Source of the DNA: UBA6624 sp964343345 [NCBI: uncultured bacterium]
Lineage (GTDB): Bacteria; UBP7; UBA6624
Assembly (NCBI GenBank): GCA_964343345.1
Contig: CAYFJE010000014.1
Span: 1-18,234 of the forward strand
Length of the DNA stretch: 18,234 nucleotides
Direction of reading: 5' to 3'
A program made the translations under genes and the position numbers. Positions 1 to 7,404 of the stretch are shown here, one piece after another. The notes under the pieces were generated by a model. That model saw nothing but the letters and a program-made list of their open reading frames with translations. It had not been told where the DNA came from and made no database searches. Each line of letters begins with the position of its first letter. Positions within the stretch are counted from its first letter, which is position 1.

Positions 1-1198
1 TATATTTTTGTACTCTTTTTTTTATGCTTGGGCTTTTTGTGTTAGACATTTTTTTCCAAAGTGCTGCAGAAATTCCTTTTACAACATGGTTAAAATGATA
101 TTTTTTCCCTCTTCTCGATCTCATTATGTATGAGATTTTTTCTTCTCTGGATCCATAAATAATTATGTCTAGAACTTTTTTTTTCAAATCTTTAAGAGGT
201 TTTGAGGGGTCTTCCTCAAAAGATTCAATTATTCCTCTTGCAGAAGCTTGGTGCCATCTGTCAAGCAATCTTTCTTTTAATGGTTTTATTCCACCCTGTA
301 TTAAACTTTTTTTCCAATCTATTAATGCATCTATGTCAACTTGTTCAATTATCCCTATACCTTTGCATTTTTTGCAAGCTCCTTCAGGAGAGTTAAATGA
401 AAAAAATCTTGGATTGAGATTTGGTATTGTTTTTCCTGTTTTTGGAGATATGAATAATTCACTATAAATTTCTTCTTTTTTTGTTTTTTGATCTTCTATG
501 ATTATTTGCCCTTTGCCTTTTTTTAGTGCTATTTTTACAGATCTTGATATACGCTTTGGATCTCCACCAGCAATCAATCTATCTATAACTAAATCAATAT
601 CATGTTTTTTGTTTTTATCTAAAATGATTTTTTCATCTAGGCTGTATATAGATTTATTAATTCTTAATCTTGAATAGCCTTCAGTTCTAAGTGCTGTTAT
701 TAGATTTTTGAATTCTCCTTTTTTACTTCTTTCCAAAGGGGCATAGATAATATATTTTTTACCTTTTTTATAATTCAGTAATTTTTTTATTATCGATTCA
801 GGATTTTGAGAAATTGCTTTTTTGTTTGAGTCCGGACAATAAGGAATTCCCACTCTTCCGTAAAGCAGTCTCAAGAAATCTAGTAGTTCAGTTGCTGTTC
901 CAACTGTTGATCTAGGATTTTTTGAAAGCGGGGCTTGATTTATTGCTATCGCTGGAGAAATTCCCTCTATGCTGTCCACATTTGCTTTTTTTATGTCACC
1001 TAAGAATTGTCTTGCATATGTAGAAAGGCTGTCTAGATAAAGCCTTCTTCCTTCTGAATAAAGTGTATCAAAGGCTAAAGAGGATTTTCCGGATCCACTT
1101 AATCCAGAGATAACAGTAAGTTTATTTCCTGGAATTTCAACATTTATGTTTTTTAGATTATGGATTTTTGCACCACGTATAAAAATATTTCTAGACAT
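1..1198 (-). CDS. uvrA: UvrA, excinuclease ABC subunit A, N-terminal part (runs off the window)
   Basis: First 399 codons of the damage-recognition ATPase of nucleotide excision repair; the frame is open from the ATG at 1198 to the window edge, where the gene continues. The N-terminus reads like classical Uvr[11 protein letters not shown] at residues 9-18, Walker [10 protein letters not shown] at 32-40, then the signature stretch with YARQFLG and [11 protein letters not shown]. The first zinc module is unusual. The downstream pair CKKC is present (Cys275, Cys278), but the upstream pair, normally CPxC, reads SPKT (Ser251, Thr254). The rest of the block ([14 protein letters not shown]) is well conserved, so this is substitution and not a frame error. 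It is the last gene of the leftward run, 25 bases after the lipoprotein gene, with no obvious Shine-Dalgarno and no terminator between. Identification is secure; only the 5' part is visible. Confidence 0.95.
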   Translation of the reverse strand, partial: MSRNIFIRGAKIHNLKNINVEIPGNKLTVISGLSGSGKSSLAFDTLYSEGRRLYLDSLSTYARQFLGDIKKANVDSIEGISPAIAINQAPLSKNPRSTVGTATELLDFLRLLYGRVGIPYCPDSNKKAISQNPESIIKKLLNYKKGKKYIIYAPLERSKKGEFKNLITALRTEGYSRLRINKSIYSLDEKIILDKNKKHDIDLVIDRLIAGGDPKRISRSVKIALKKGKGQIIIEDQKTKKEEIYSELFISPKTGKTIPNLNPRFFSFNSPEGACKKCKGIGIIEQVDIDALIDWKKSLIQGGIKPLKERLLDRWHQASARGIIESFEEDPSKPLKDLKKKVLDIIIYGSREEKISYIMRSRRGKKYHFNHVVKGISAALWKKMSNTKSPSIKKRVQKY

Positions 1199-1223
1199 AT
1201 TGATGGATACTTATTTTAGAAAT

Positions 1224-2015
1224 TTATTTTTTTCCCGAAGTTGTTAATGCGACAGGAATTTCTTCTTTTTTCGCATTCCATGTACCATTTTCTTTTACAT
1301 TATTTTTAAAATAAAATTCTTCTATTTCTGGATACAAATCATCTCTTAAGATAAAATCTAGAGTAGCTATTTTCCCTCCATTTTTTTCAATATTTTTATT
1401 TGGAAATAAAATAATCGTTATTTTTCCAAGTGGTGAATTTTCTGTGATTGCATACCAGTTTTTGTGACTATTTTTTTCGATTCCGTTGAAGGTTATGCTT
1501 TTCAAAATTATTTTTTCAGAAGGATAGTTGAGTTGAATGCTCGTTAGGCTAAATGATTCAACATTTGTCATTTTTAAAAAAACTTTATATTTTTCACCAG
1601 ATTTTTCTTCTTCTGGTTTTTCGTGAATTAGAGATATTTTTTTATTTGTTAGTTCTATTTCCGAATTTTCTTCTTTGTATCCATCTGAGTCTTTTACTGT
1701 TACTTTTATATTGATTTTTTCTGAACCTTCGTCAGCCTTCCATTTTATTAAAGGGGTGTTTTTCCCTTCTAGAATTTTTCCTCCTTTAATCTCCCATGAA
1801 AAATTTAATCTATCAAAATCAGGGTCAGAAGCTATTGCCCTTGTGATGGCTTCTCCCATAAAAGAGACAAACCGGGGTGTTGTTTCGATCTTCTCTATTA
1901 CTGGAGGTCTGTTTTGTGAACTTGCCGCACTAGAAGGTATTCTTGCACTTGTTGGTTGAGATCCTGAACAGGAGTTTAGTAGAAAAATAAATATTAAAAA
2001 TAAATTTTTTTTCAA
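1224..2015 (-). CDS. Lipoprotein with Ig/PKD-like and cohesin-like domains
   Basis: Predicted exported lipoprotein of 263 aa. A short basic-hydrophobic signal peptide ends in the lipobox L-N-S-C with Cys16 as the lipidation site. A Ser/Pro/Ala-rich linker (about 17-36) follows. Residues about 38-123 look like a PKD or Ig-like beta-sandwich: conserved opening [13 protein letters not shown] and SWEIKGG in the middle, and a closing VTVKDSDGY. Residues about 142-238 resemble a cohesin-type beta-sandwich ([42 protein letters not shown]). Such domains usually mediate binding on the cell surface or in the periplasm; the partner is unknown. Its start overlaps the end of the beta-propeller lipoprotein gene by 4 bases, and lgt, which would lipidate it, lies two genes upstream. 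Domain calls are by eye; the lipoprotein call is firm. Confidence 0.75.
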   Translation of the reverse strand: MKKNLFLIFIFLLNSCSGSQPTSARIPSSAASSQNRPPVIEKIETTPRFVSFMGEAITRAIASDPDFDRLNFSWEIKGGKILEGKNTPLIKWKADEGSEKINIKVTVKDSDGYKEENSEIELTNKKISLIHEKPEEEKSGEKYKVFLKMTNVESFSLTSIQLNYPSEKIILKSITFNGIEKNSHKNWYAITENSPLGKITIILFPNKNIEKNGGKIATLDFILRDDLYPEIEEFYFKNNVKENGTWNAKKEEIPVALTTSGKK

Positions 2016-3097
2016 GATTTTTCCTCTTTTTTTGAGGAATCTTCTTCTTTTCCTTTTTTAACAAGATAATAAACGATAAAAATAAATCCTACAAGAAGCC
2101 ATGAAAAGCTAGTGTTTTTAGCAGATGATTGAAGTTGATTTGGTCCAAGAACTTCAAAAGTTACAGGAACAGAATTTAAATGAATTTTATCTGTTATCTC
2201 TAGTGTTTGAAGGTTTGCTCCAAATATGAAGGGGGCTTTTACTGTTGCCCAAAGTTTATTATTTACAACTCTAAGATTTGTCGGTGCCATGTCGAATTTT
2301 ATTTTTCCAATGATCTCCCCAGTTTCAGTTTCTGCAATGTGGACAAATCTTGTTCTCATGTCTGCAGCTAAAACCAATTTGCTATCATTCGAAAATGTAA
2401 CTGCTCTTGGGGCATCTCCAACTGGAATAGAAAAAATAAGCTCGTCAGCATTTTTGTCATATATTTGGACAGTGTCGGTTTGGGTTAGGGCAAGTGCAAT
2501 GTGTTTTCCGTCTGGGCTAACCGCCATTGCTGCAGGGGAGTTTGAAAGAACTTTTTCCTTTTTTATAGTTTTTTCTTTAGTGTTAACTAGAAAAAGCATA
2601 GCTGTGTTTGCTCTCGTTGCATAAAGTAGCTCTTCGTTTGGATGTATTTCGATATTGTTTATAGTGTTTCCAACAGGTATTGAGTCTATTAATAATCCTG
2701 TGTCTACAGAAAATATACTTACTTCATTAGCTTGTAATGTTTCTGGATCAGCAATAGTTGCATATATTTTTTCACCTGAAACAGGGGCTGTTAGATGTAA
2801 AGGGAAACCTTTTGTTGGGATTTCGCTTTCTAGTGTTCCTATATTCAAATCGACTACTGATATAACTCCACCATGCTGATTGGCTATGAATCCTAGACCT
2901 CTTTGAGGAACTAGTGTTAAATCATTCAAGCCTTCTCCAGCCATAAATCTATTACTAACTTTCTGATTAGATGTGTCGACTATAACAACCTCATCAGGTC
3001 TTTCGTTAACTAGATAAAGTAGTGTATTTGCATTATTAACTTTACCACAAGAAGAAAGGGTGAATGTACAAAACAAGATTATTAATATTTTTTTCAT
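2012..3097 (-). CDS. YVTN-type beta-propeller lipoprotein with C-terminal membrane helix
   Basis: Protein of 361 aa with a lipoprotein signal peptide (lipobox L-S-S-C, Cys17). Residues about 25-320 are repeated blades of the YVTN/NHL-like beta-propeller kind: NERPDEVVIVDTSNQKV, GVISVVDLNIGTLESEI, MAVSPDGKHIALAL and VGDAPRAVTFSNDSKLVLAAD. These folds bind ligands or proteins and no catalytic site is evident. The C-terminus has a hydrophobic stretch (WLLVGFIFIVYYLV, about 333-346) followed by a tail rich in Lys and Glu. A lipid anchor at the N-terminus plus a transmembrane helix at the C-terminus would hold the propeller at the periplasmic face of the inner membrane. It overlaps lgt upstream by 4 bases and the cohesin-like lipoprotein downstream by 4 bases, so the two lipoproteins are probably made together. 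Function unknown. Confidence 0.75.
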   Translation of the reverse strand: MKKILIILFCTFTLSSCGKVNNANTLLYLVNERPDEVVIVDTSNQKVSNRFMAGEGLNDLTLVPQRGLGFIANQHGGVISVVDLNIGTLESEIPTKGFPLHLTAPVSGEKIYATIADPETLQANEVSIFSVDTGLLIDSIPVGNTINNIEIHPNEELLYATRANTAMLFLVNTKEKTIKKEKVLSNSPAAMAVSPDGKHIALALTQTDTVQIYDKNADELIFSIPVGDAPRAVTFSNDSKLVLAADMRTRFVHIAETETGEIIGKIKFDMAPTNLRVVNNKLWATVKAPFIFGANLQTLEITDKIHLNSVPVTFEVLGPNQLQSSAKNTSFSWLLVGFIFIVYYLVKKGKEEDSSKKEEKS

Positions 3098-3993
3098 TTT
3101 TGTTTAAATTGCTCCTTAATTTTAAAATAATTAAAACCTGTCCATGGGCTAGGTTTGTTTTTTTCTGTTATTTTCAAGACCAGGATACCTATTCCAATTA
3201 TCAGTATTGAAGCTATTTGAGTTAAGGTTAGTATAGAAAATCCAATTTCCGAATTTTCGGCTATTTGCCAGTATATAGGGTTATTCCTAAAAGGTTCTTC
3301 AATCACTGATCTTAGCAATGAATACCATATTAACCATTGCCCTGTTAGCCAACCTTCATGTTTTGGTGTTCTTGTTCCAGTCCAAAGTATTAAAAAGAGA
3401 ATTAAACCAACAAGCATTCCATAAAACTGAGAAAGATGAACAGGACCTCTTACAAGTTCTGTTGAGCAATTCAGAATTGTTTCTTCAGCATTCGGGCAAA
3501 AACTAGAAAAGCCATAGGCTTTTTCTGGCCAATAGTATCCGATGGGTAGATTTGTTAACCTTCCCGATGCATCATCCCCATTCATGAAGTTCCCAATCCT
3601 TCCAAAAATTATTCCAATTGCAGAAGGGTATGCTAGGAGATCTAGAACTCTTGTAAGTTTCATTTTTCTTTTTTTTGTCCAGAAAAACCAATACAGTATT
3701 CCAAAACCTATCGCTCCATGAAACGAGAGGCCTCCTTTCCATATTTCTAGACTTTCAGAGAAACTGTTGTATTTCGATAGATTAGTTAAAACATAAACAA
3801 GCCTTGCTCCGATTATCCCCCATACAACAGCCCAAAAAAGTCCATCTTCAAAGTCTTTTTTTTCCAAGCCAGCTTTTTTGTTGTTTTCTATCCACCTGTT
3901 GGACCACCACCATGCAATGAAAACCGTAGAAGCCATACAGATTCCATACCACCTAATTGTGAAATCCCCTATTGAAAATAATTCTGGATTCAT
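3094..3993 (-). CDS. lgt: Prolipoprotein diacylglyceryl transferase Lgt
   Basis: Inner-membrane enzyme that moves diacylglycerol from phosphatidylglycerol to the lipobox cysteine of prolipoproteins, the first step of lipoprotein maturation. At 299 aa it is of normal family length and has several hydrophobic segments. Landmarks: FTIRWYGICM at 11-20, GGLSFHG with the conserved His92, the Lgt signature GRIGNFMNGD at 131-140 (the family usually has NGE), LSQFYG after GPVH at 183-186, and RSVIEEPFR near the C-terminus. The two genes that follow, overlapping by 4 bases, both encode lipobox proteins that are its likely substrates. It lies 50 bases downstream of ftsK; that gap shows no clear terminator, so cotranscription is likely. 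Confidence 0.95.
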   Translation of the reverse strand: MNPELFSIGDFTIRWYGICMASTVFIAWWWSNRWIENNKKAGLEKKDFEDGLFWAVVWGIIGARLVYVLTNLSKYNSFSESLEIWKGGLSFHGAIGFGILYWFFWTKKRKMKLTRVLDLLAYPSAIGIIFGRIGNFMNGDDASGRLTNLPIGYYWPEKAYGFSSFCPNAEETILNCSTELVRGPVHLSQFYGMLVGLILFLILWTGTRTPKHEGWLTGQWLIWYSLLRSVIEEPFRNNPIYWQIAENSEIGFSILTLTQIASILIIGIGILVLKITEKNKPSPWTGFNYFKIKEQFKQK

Positions 3994-4043
3994 TTAAATA
4001 AAATTCTTTTCTGGATCTTTTGCTTGGATTTTTATTTTTTCCC

Positions 4044-6041
4044 TCATAAGTCAACCACCCATCCTTTTTTACCTGCTGATGTGTTTGGATCTTGGTGTAC
4101 CCAATTTAATTGTTCCATCATCATCATCATCCTAGAGGCTTTATTGTATCCAATCCCAAAAACTCTTTGTAATTGACTTACACTGATTGCATCTTCGTCT
4201 TTCATCCATTGCCTTATTTCTGATATTAGTTTTCGGTCAGTGTTTGAAAGTCCTTCCAAAATATCATCACTTATTTCATCTATCGGGGTTATCACTTCCT
4301 CTTCAACAGATTCATCATATTTTGCTTCTCCATAGTTTTTTATTAGGTAGCTTAACACATCTTCTATTTCTTCAGTTTCTACTAATGGTGCTTGACATCT
4401 TATTAAATCAGAATGTGTTGGACTGTCGAAATATAAATCACCTCTTCCTAATAGGTTTTCAGCTCCTCCTCTACCAAAAACAGTAATTGAATCTGATCTT
4501 GTTCCAAGCCTGAAACTAACTTTTCCAGGAAGGTTTGCTTTTACTGATCCATCAAGCTTTTTAGAATCAGGTCTTTGCATTGTTGCAATAAGGTGAACAC
4601 CAGCAGCTCTTGCTCTTTCCGAAAGATCCGACAAAGATTCAATAACTCTGTTTTTAGAAGTTATCAAAAGTGCAGAAAGTTCTTCAAGAACTATAACAAT
4701 ATAGGGGAGTTTTTCTCTTGATTTTTGATTGTATTCTTTTAGGTTTTTTGTTTTTGATTCTTCTAAAAGTTCATATCTTCTATCAACTTCTTTTCTAGCC
4801 CAATCTAATGCATTCAATGCTGGATCAGGTGTTGAAACTATAGGCACTAAAAGATGAGGTATATCTTTATAAAGTGTTAATTCCACTTTTTTCATATCAG
4901 CAAGTATTAATTTCAAATCTTTTGGACTTTTTCTGAATATGAGATTTAATAAAAGGGTATTTATAAAAACTGATTTTCCTGACTGTGTTGCTCCTGCAAC
5001 TAACATATGAGGTAATGCTGCAAGATCGACATTTAGTAATTTTCCATCAACTTGTGCTCCCATTACAAAATTTAAACCTTCTGATTTTTTTTGATTTTCT
5101 ATAACTTCACTCAACCTCAAAATCGATTTGTTTTTTTGAGGTATTTCGACTGCTATAGTACTTTTGCCTAGAACAGGAGCTTCAATTCTCACTTTTCCTA
5201 TACTTGCTATTGCTACTGCAATATTTTCTGCAGAATTTCTTATTTTTGGCAAGTTTGCGGAAGCAGAAACTCTGAATTCAAACCTTACAACAGATCTCCC
5301 TTGAGAGCAACTTTCATATATAGCTTCTGCACCGGCACAATCTTTGAGAGTTTTGATTATTGTTTCAGCCATGCTCTGTATTTCTTTTGTAGGCATTTCT
5401 ATTATGGGTTCAGGTTTTTTCAAAAGAGTAAGTGGTATGCTGTAACCTTTTTCTTTTTTAGACTCCTTCTTTTCGGAAACTTCTTTCTTTTTTAATGTTT
5501 TAATTATTTTTTTAACAGTTTTTTTTCTAGCATCTTTTTTAATCAAATCTCCAGTTGTAGCATTTGATTTTTTTAGAGATTTTAGATCTTTTTCAAAATC
5601 ACCTGAATTAAAATTTTTATCGAAACTTTCTTTTCCAACATTTCTGAATATATTTTTTATATGTTTGTCCAACTTGAAATAAATGATTCCTATCGAAACG
5701 AATGCGAAGATGTTCAAAACAAAAATTCCTTCATTGTCAACTGTTTTTTCAAAAAAGTTATAAATGTTTTTTCCCCAAATTCCACCTAGGCCATATTTTT
5801 CTGAAAATAAAAAAATCCAAGGAATGAATAAAAGCCTTGCTTTTTTATTGTTTTGAAAAGCTGTTGAGATTGGATGATACAAAATGACAGGGTATATCCA
5901 AGAATTTTTACCCCATAAATTTTCAAAAAGAATTCTATAACTTTCAGCAAGGGGGTCGAAAATCTGAGTTGTTGTTGCAAGTGTATGAAAAAGTATAAAA
6001 AAAACTAAAACAACTTCAAAATTTAATTTGATATTTTTCAT
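4044..6041 (-). CDS. ftsK: FtsK/SpoIIIE-type DNA translocase
   Basis: Membrane-anchored hexameric DNA pump that clears chromosomal DNA from the division septum. The protein has 665 aa. The N-terminal membrane part is short, with hydrophobic segments about 8-24, 69-80 and 106-122. A Lys/Glu-rich linker (about 135-205) leads to the alpha domain (about 215-330) and the RecA-like motor. Visible motor motifs are Walker A GATQSGKS (350-357), VELTLYKDIPHLLVPIV (386-402), ARAAGVHLIATMQRP (477-491) and GAENLLGRGDLYF (526-538). Walker B is atypical: YIVIVLEEL, where the family has Asp-Glu, so the first acidic residue is Glu453. A gamma winged helix (about 615-650: VSQLQRVFGIGYNKASR) should read polar motifs such as KOPS. 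It overlaps uppP by 4 bases. Assignment is firm; the number of membrane spans is uncertain. Confidence 0.93.
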   Translation of the reverse strand: MKNIKLNFEVVLVFFILFHTLATTTQIFDPLAESYRILFENLWGKNSWIYPVILYHPISTAFQNNKKARLLFIPWIFLFSEKYGLGGIWGKNIYNFFEKTVDNEGIFVLNIFAFVSIGIIYFKLDKHIKNIFRNVGKESFDKNFNSGDFEKDLKSLKKSNATTGDLIKKDARKKTVKKIIKTLKKKEVSEKKESKKEKGYSIPLTLLKKPEPIIEMPTKEIQSMAETIIKTLKDCAGAEAIYESCSQGRSVVRFEFRVSASANLPKIRNSAENIAVAIASIGKVRIEAPVLGKSTIAVEIPQKNKSILRLSEVIENQKKSEGLNFVMGAQVDGKLLNVDLAALPHMLVAGATQSGKSVFINTLLLNLIFRKSPKDLKLILADMKKVELTLYKDIPHLLVPIVSTPDPALNALDWARKEVDRRYELLEESKTKNLKEYNQKSREKLPYIVIVLEELSALLITSKNRVIESLSDLSERARAAGVHLIATMQRPDSKKLDGSVKANLPGKVSFRLGTRSDSITVFGRGGAENLLGRGDLYFDSPTHSDLIRCQAPLVETEEIEDVLSYLIKNYGEAKYDESVEEEVITPIDEISDDILEGLSNTDRKLISEIRQWMKDEDAISVSQLQRVFGIGYNKASRMMMMMEQLNWVHQDPNTSAGKKGWVVDL

Positions 6042-6823
6042 GGCTTGATGATTATTACAGAAACAAAGCCGAGGACAAGACAGTAAATTGCAAATGGCTC
6101 TAGTTTATTATTTTTTACATATTTCAACATAAATTTCATTGCCCATATTCCTGAGATTAATGATAGAAAAAATCCTGCAATTGATGGTCCTGGATTTGAA
6201 GATATGTATGAACTTATATTTTCTAGTTTTAGTAAACTTGCTCCTATTATTACCGGTATTGAAAGAATGAATGAGAATTTGACTGATTCGTATCTGTTCA
6301 TTCCAATTAGCAAACCTCCTGCTATTGTTGCTCCTGATCGACTTACTCCTGGTATTATTGCAATTGCTTGAAGGAGTCCAATTGAAATCCAATCAAGAAA
6401 GGTGGTGTGTCTTAAATTCTTGAAAGATTTTGATCTTCTTAATTCAGCATATACAAGAATGAATGCTGTAAAAACAAGTCCAATTGCAACACTTCCAGCA
6501 TCTTTAAAACTGGATTCAAATAAATTTTCAAAAGACAAATAAAAAACAACCGTAGCTAAAGTGGTTATAAAAAGGGCATGAAATTCAATATTCCTAAAAG
6601 GATGTTTTGAAAAAATCATTTGTTTTAAATCTTTTCCATTGACCACCAAGAGACTACATAGAGTTCCAAGATGTAAAATTGTCAAAATTGCTGAATTGCT
6701 TTCTGGATTGATTCCAAAAAAGTCTCTTATTAAGACTAGATGCCCAGTTGATGAGATTGGAAGAAATTCAGTTATTCCTTGTATTAACCCTAATATCAAA
6801 TGTTCAATCCAGGTATTATTCAA
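6038..6823 (-). CDS. uppP: Undecaprenyl-diphosphatase UppP (BacA family)
   Basis: Polytopic inner-membrane phosphatase (261 aa) that converts undecaprenyl diphosphate to the monophosphate, regenerating the lipid carrier used by MraY. Both family motifs are visible: LIQGITEFLPISSTGHL near the N-terminus (Glu19, His28) and PGVSRSGAT at 158-166, with Arg162 in the catalytic loop. Several hydrophobic segments cover most of the length, and the size is typical of the family. It overlaps the YggS-type gene by 8 bases upstream and ftsK by 4 bases downstream, so it is translationally embedded in the cell-wall operon whose carrier it recycles. Confidence 0.95.
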   Translation of the reverse strand: MNNTWIEHLILGLIQGITEFLPISSTGHLVLIRDFFGINPESNSAILTILHLGTLCSLLVVNGKDLKQMIFSKHPFRNIEFHALFITTLATVVFYLSFENLFESSFKDAGSVAIGLVFTAFILVYAELRRSKSFKNLRHTTFLDWISIGLLQAIAIIPGVSRSGATIAGGLLIGMNRYESVKFSFILSIPVIIGASLLKLENISSYISSNPGPSIAGFFLSLISGIWAMKFMLKYVKNNKLEPFAIYCLVLGFVSVIIIKP

Positions 6824-7403
6824 AAAGAGCTCTCCCTATCCTTAATATATTTGATCCTTCAGAAAAAGCAATTTCCCAATCTTGTGTTGTTCCCATAGAG
6901 AGAAGAGGGTTTTTGAAGTTTTTTTCTCCTAGTTTTTTTACTTCTCTAAACCATAATCTGTTTTTTTCTGGTTTTTTTGTGTATGGTGGCATTGTCATCA
7001 ATCCTCTTAAAGGAATTTCCGGAGTTTCTTTTTTCGCTTTTTTCAACAATAAAGTTAATTTTCTTGCTTCTATTCCAGATTTTGATTCATCTCCTAGGTT
7101 AATTTGTATTAAACATATCGGGTATGGTGGGCCAGATTTATATATCGTTCTTATTTCTTTCATTCTTGAAATCGAGTGTATAAAGTGAAATTTTTTAGAT
7201 ATTTCTTTCAATTTATTCGTTTGTAACCTTCCTATAAAATGCCAAGAAATTTTTTTATTTTTTAAAATATCTTTTCTGCTTAAATGTTCCTGAAGTCTGT
7301 TTTCTCCAAAATTCGTTATTCCAGAAGAATATATTTTTTTTAAATCATTTTCGTTTCTGTTTTTAATAGCTGCAACAATTTTTATATTCTCAGGAAAATT
7401 CAT
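6816..7403 (-). CDS. YggS/YlmE-type PLP-binding homeostasis protein, short N-terminus
   Basis: Member of the PLPHP family (fold type III barrel, no known catalysis; roles in vitamin B6 and amino-acid balance). The PLP lysine is Lys14 in IVAAIKNR, aligned with the family's LVAVSKTK. Also present are NFGENRLQE (31-39), WHFIGRLQTNK, LRGLMTMPP, and a C-terminal MGTTQDWEIAFSEGSNILR, where the family has SMGMSxD, before IGRALF. At 195 aa it is shorter than the usual 220-235: the helix that normally precedes the PLP lysine by about 20-30 residues is missing. The start cannot move upstream because the FtsZ-like gene stops one base before it. In many bacteria this family lies just downstream of ftsZ (ylmE position), as it does here. 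Confidence 0.9.
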   Translation of the reverse strand: MNFPENIKIVAAIKNRNENDLKKIYSSGITNFGENRLQEHLSRKDILKNKKISWHFIGRLQTNKLKEISKKFHFIHSISRMKEIRTIYKSGPPYPICLIQINLGDESKSGIEARKLTLLLKKAKKETPEIPLRGLMTMPPYTKKPEKNRLWFREVKKLGEKNFKNPLLSMGTTQDWEIAFSEGSNILRIGRALFE

Positions 7404-7404
7404 A

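Noticed and set aside
165-467. 100-aa plus-strand open frame
   Set aside because: It lies wholly inside the uvrA frame on the other strand, shows no family motif, and the antisense UvrA reading is unmistakable.
2226-2624. 132-aa plus-strand open frame over the beta-propeller gene
   Set aside because: Antisense to repeated propeller blades; no recognisable motif.
3994-4043. Possible terminator or promoter in the 50-base gap between ftsK and lgt
   Set aside because: The gap is AT-rich with T and A runs but contains no convincing hairpin or -35/-10 pair.
6748-7188. 146-aa plus-strand open frame over the uppP/YggS-type genes
   Set aside because: Antisense shadow of two well-supported genes; composition follows the T-rich complement of their codons, and it has no ribosome binding site.
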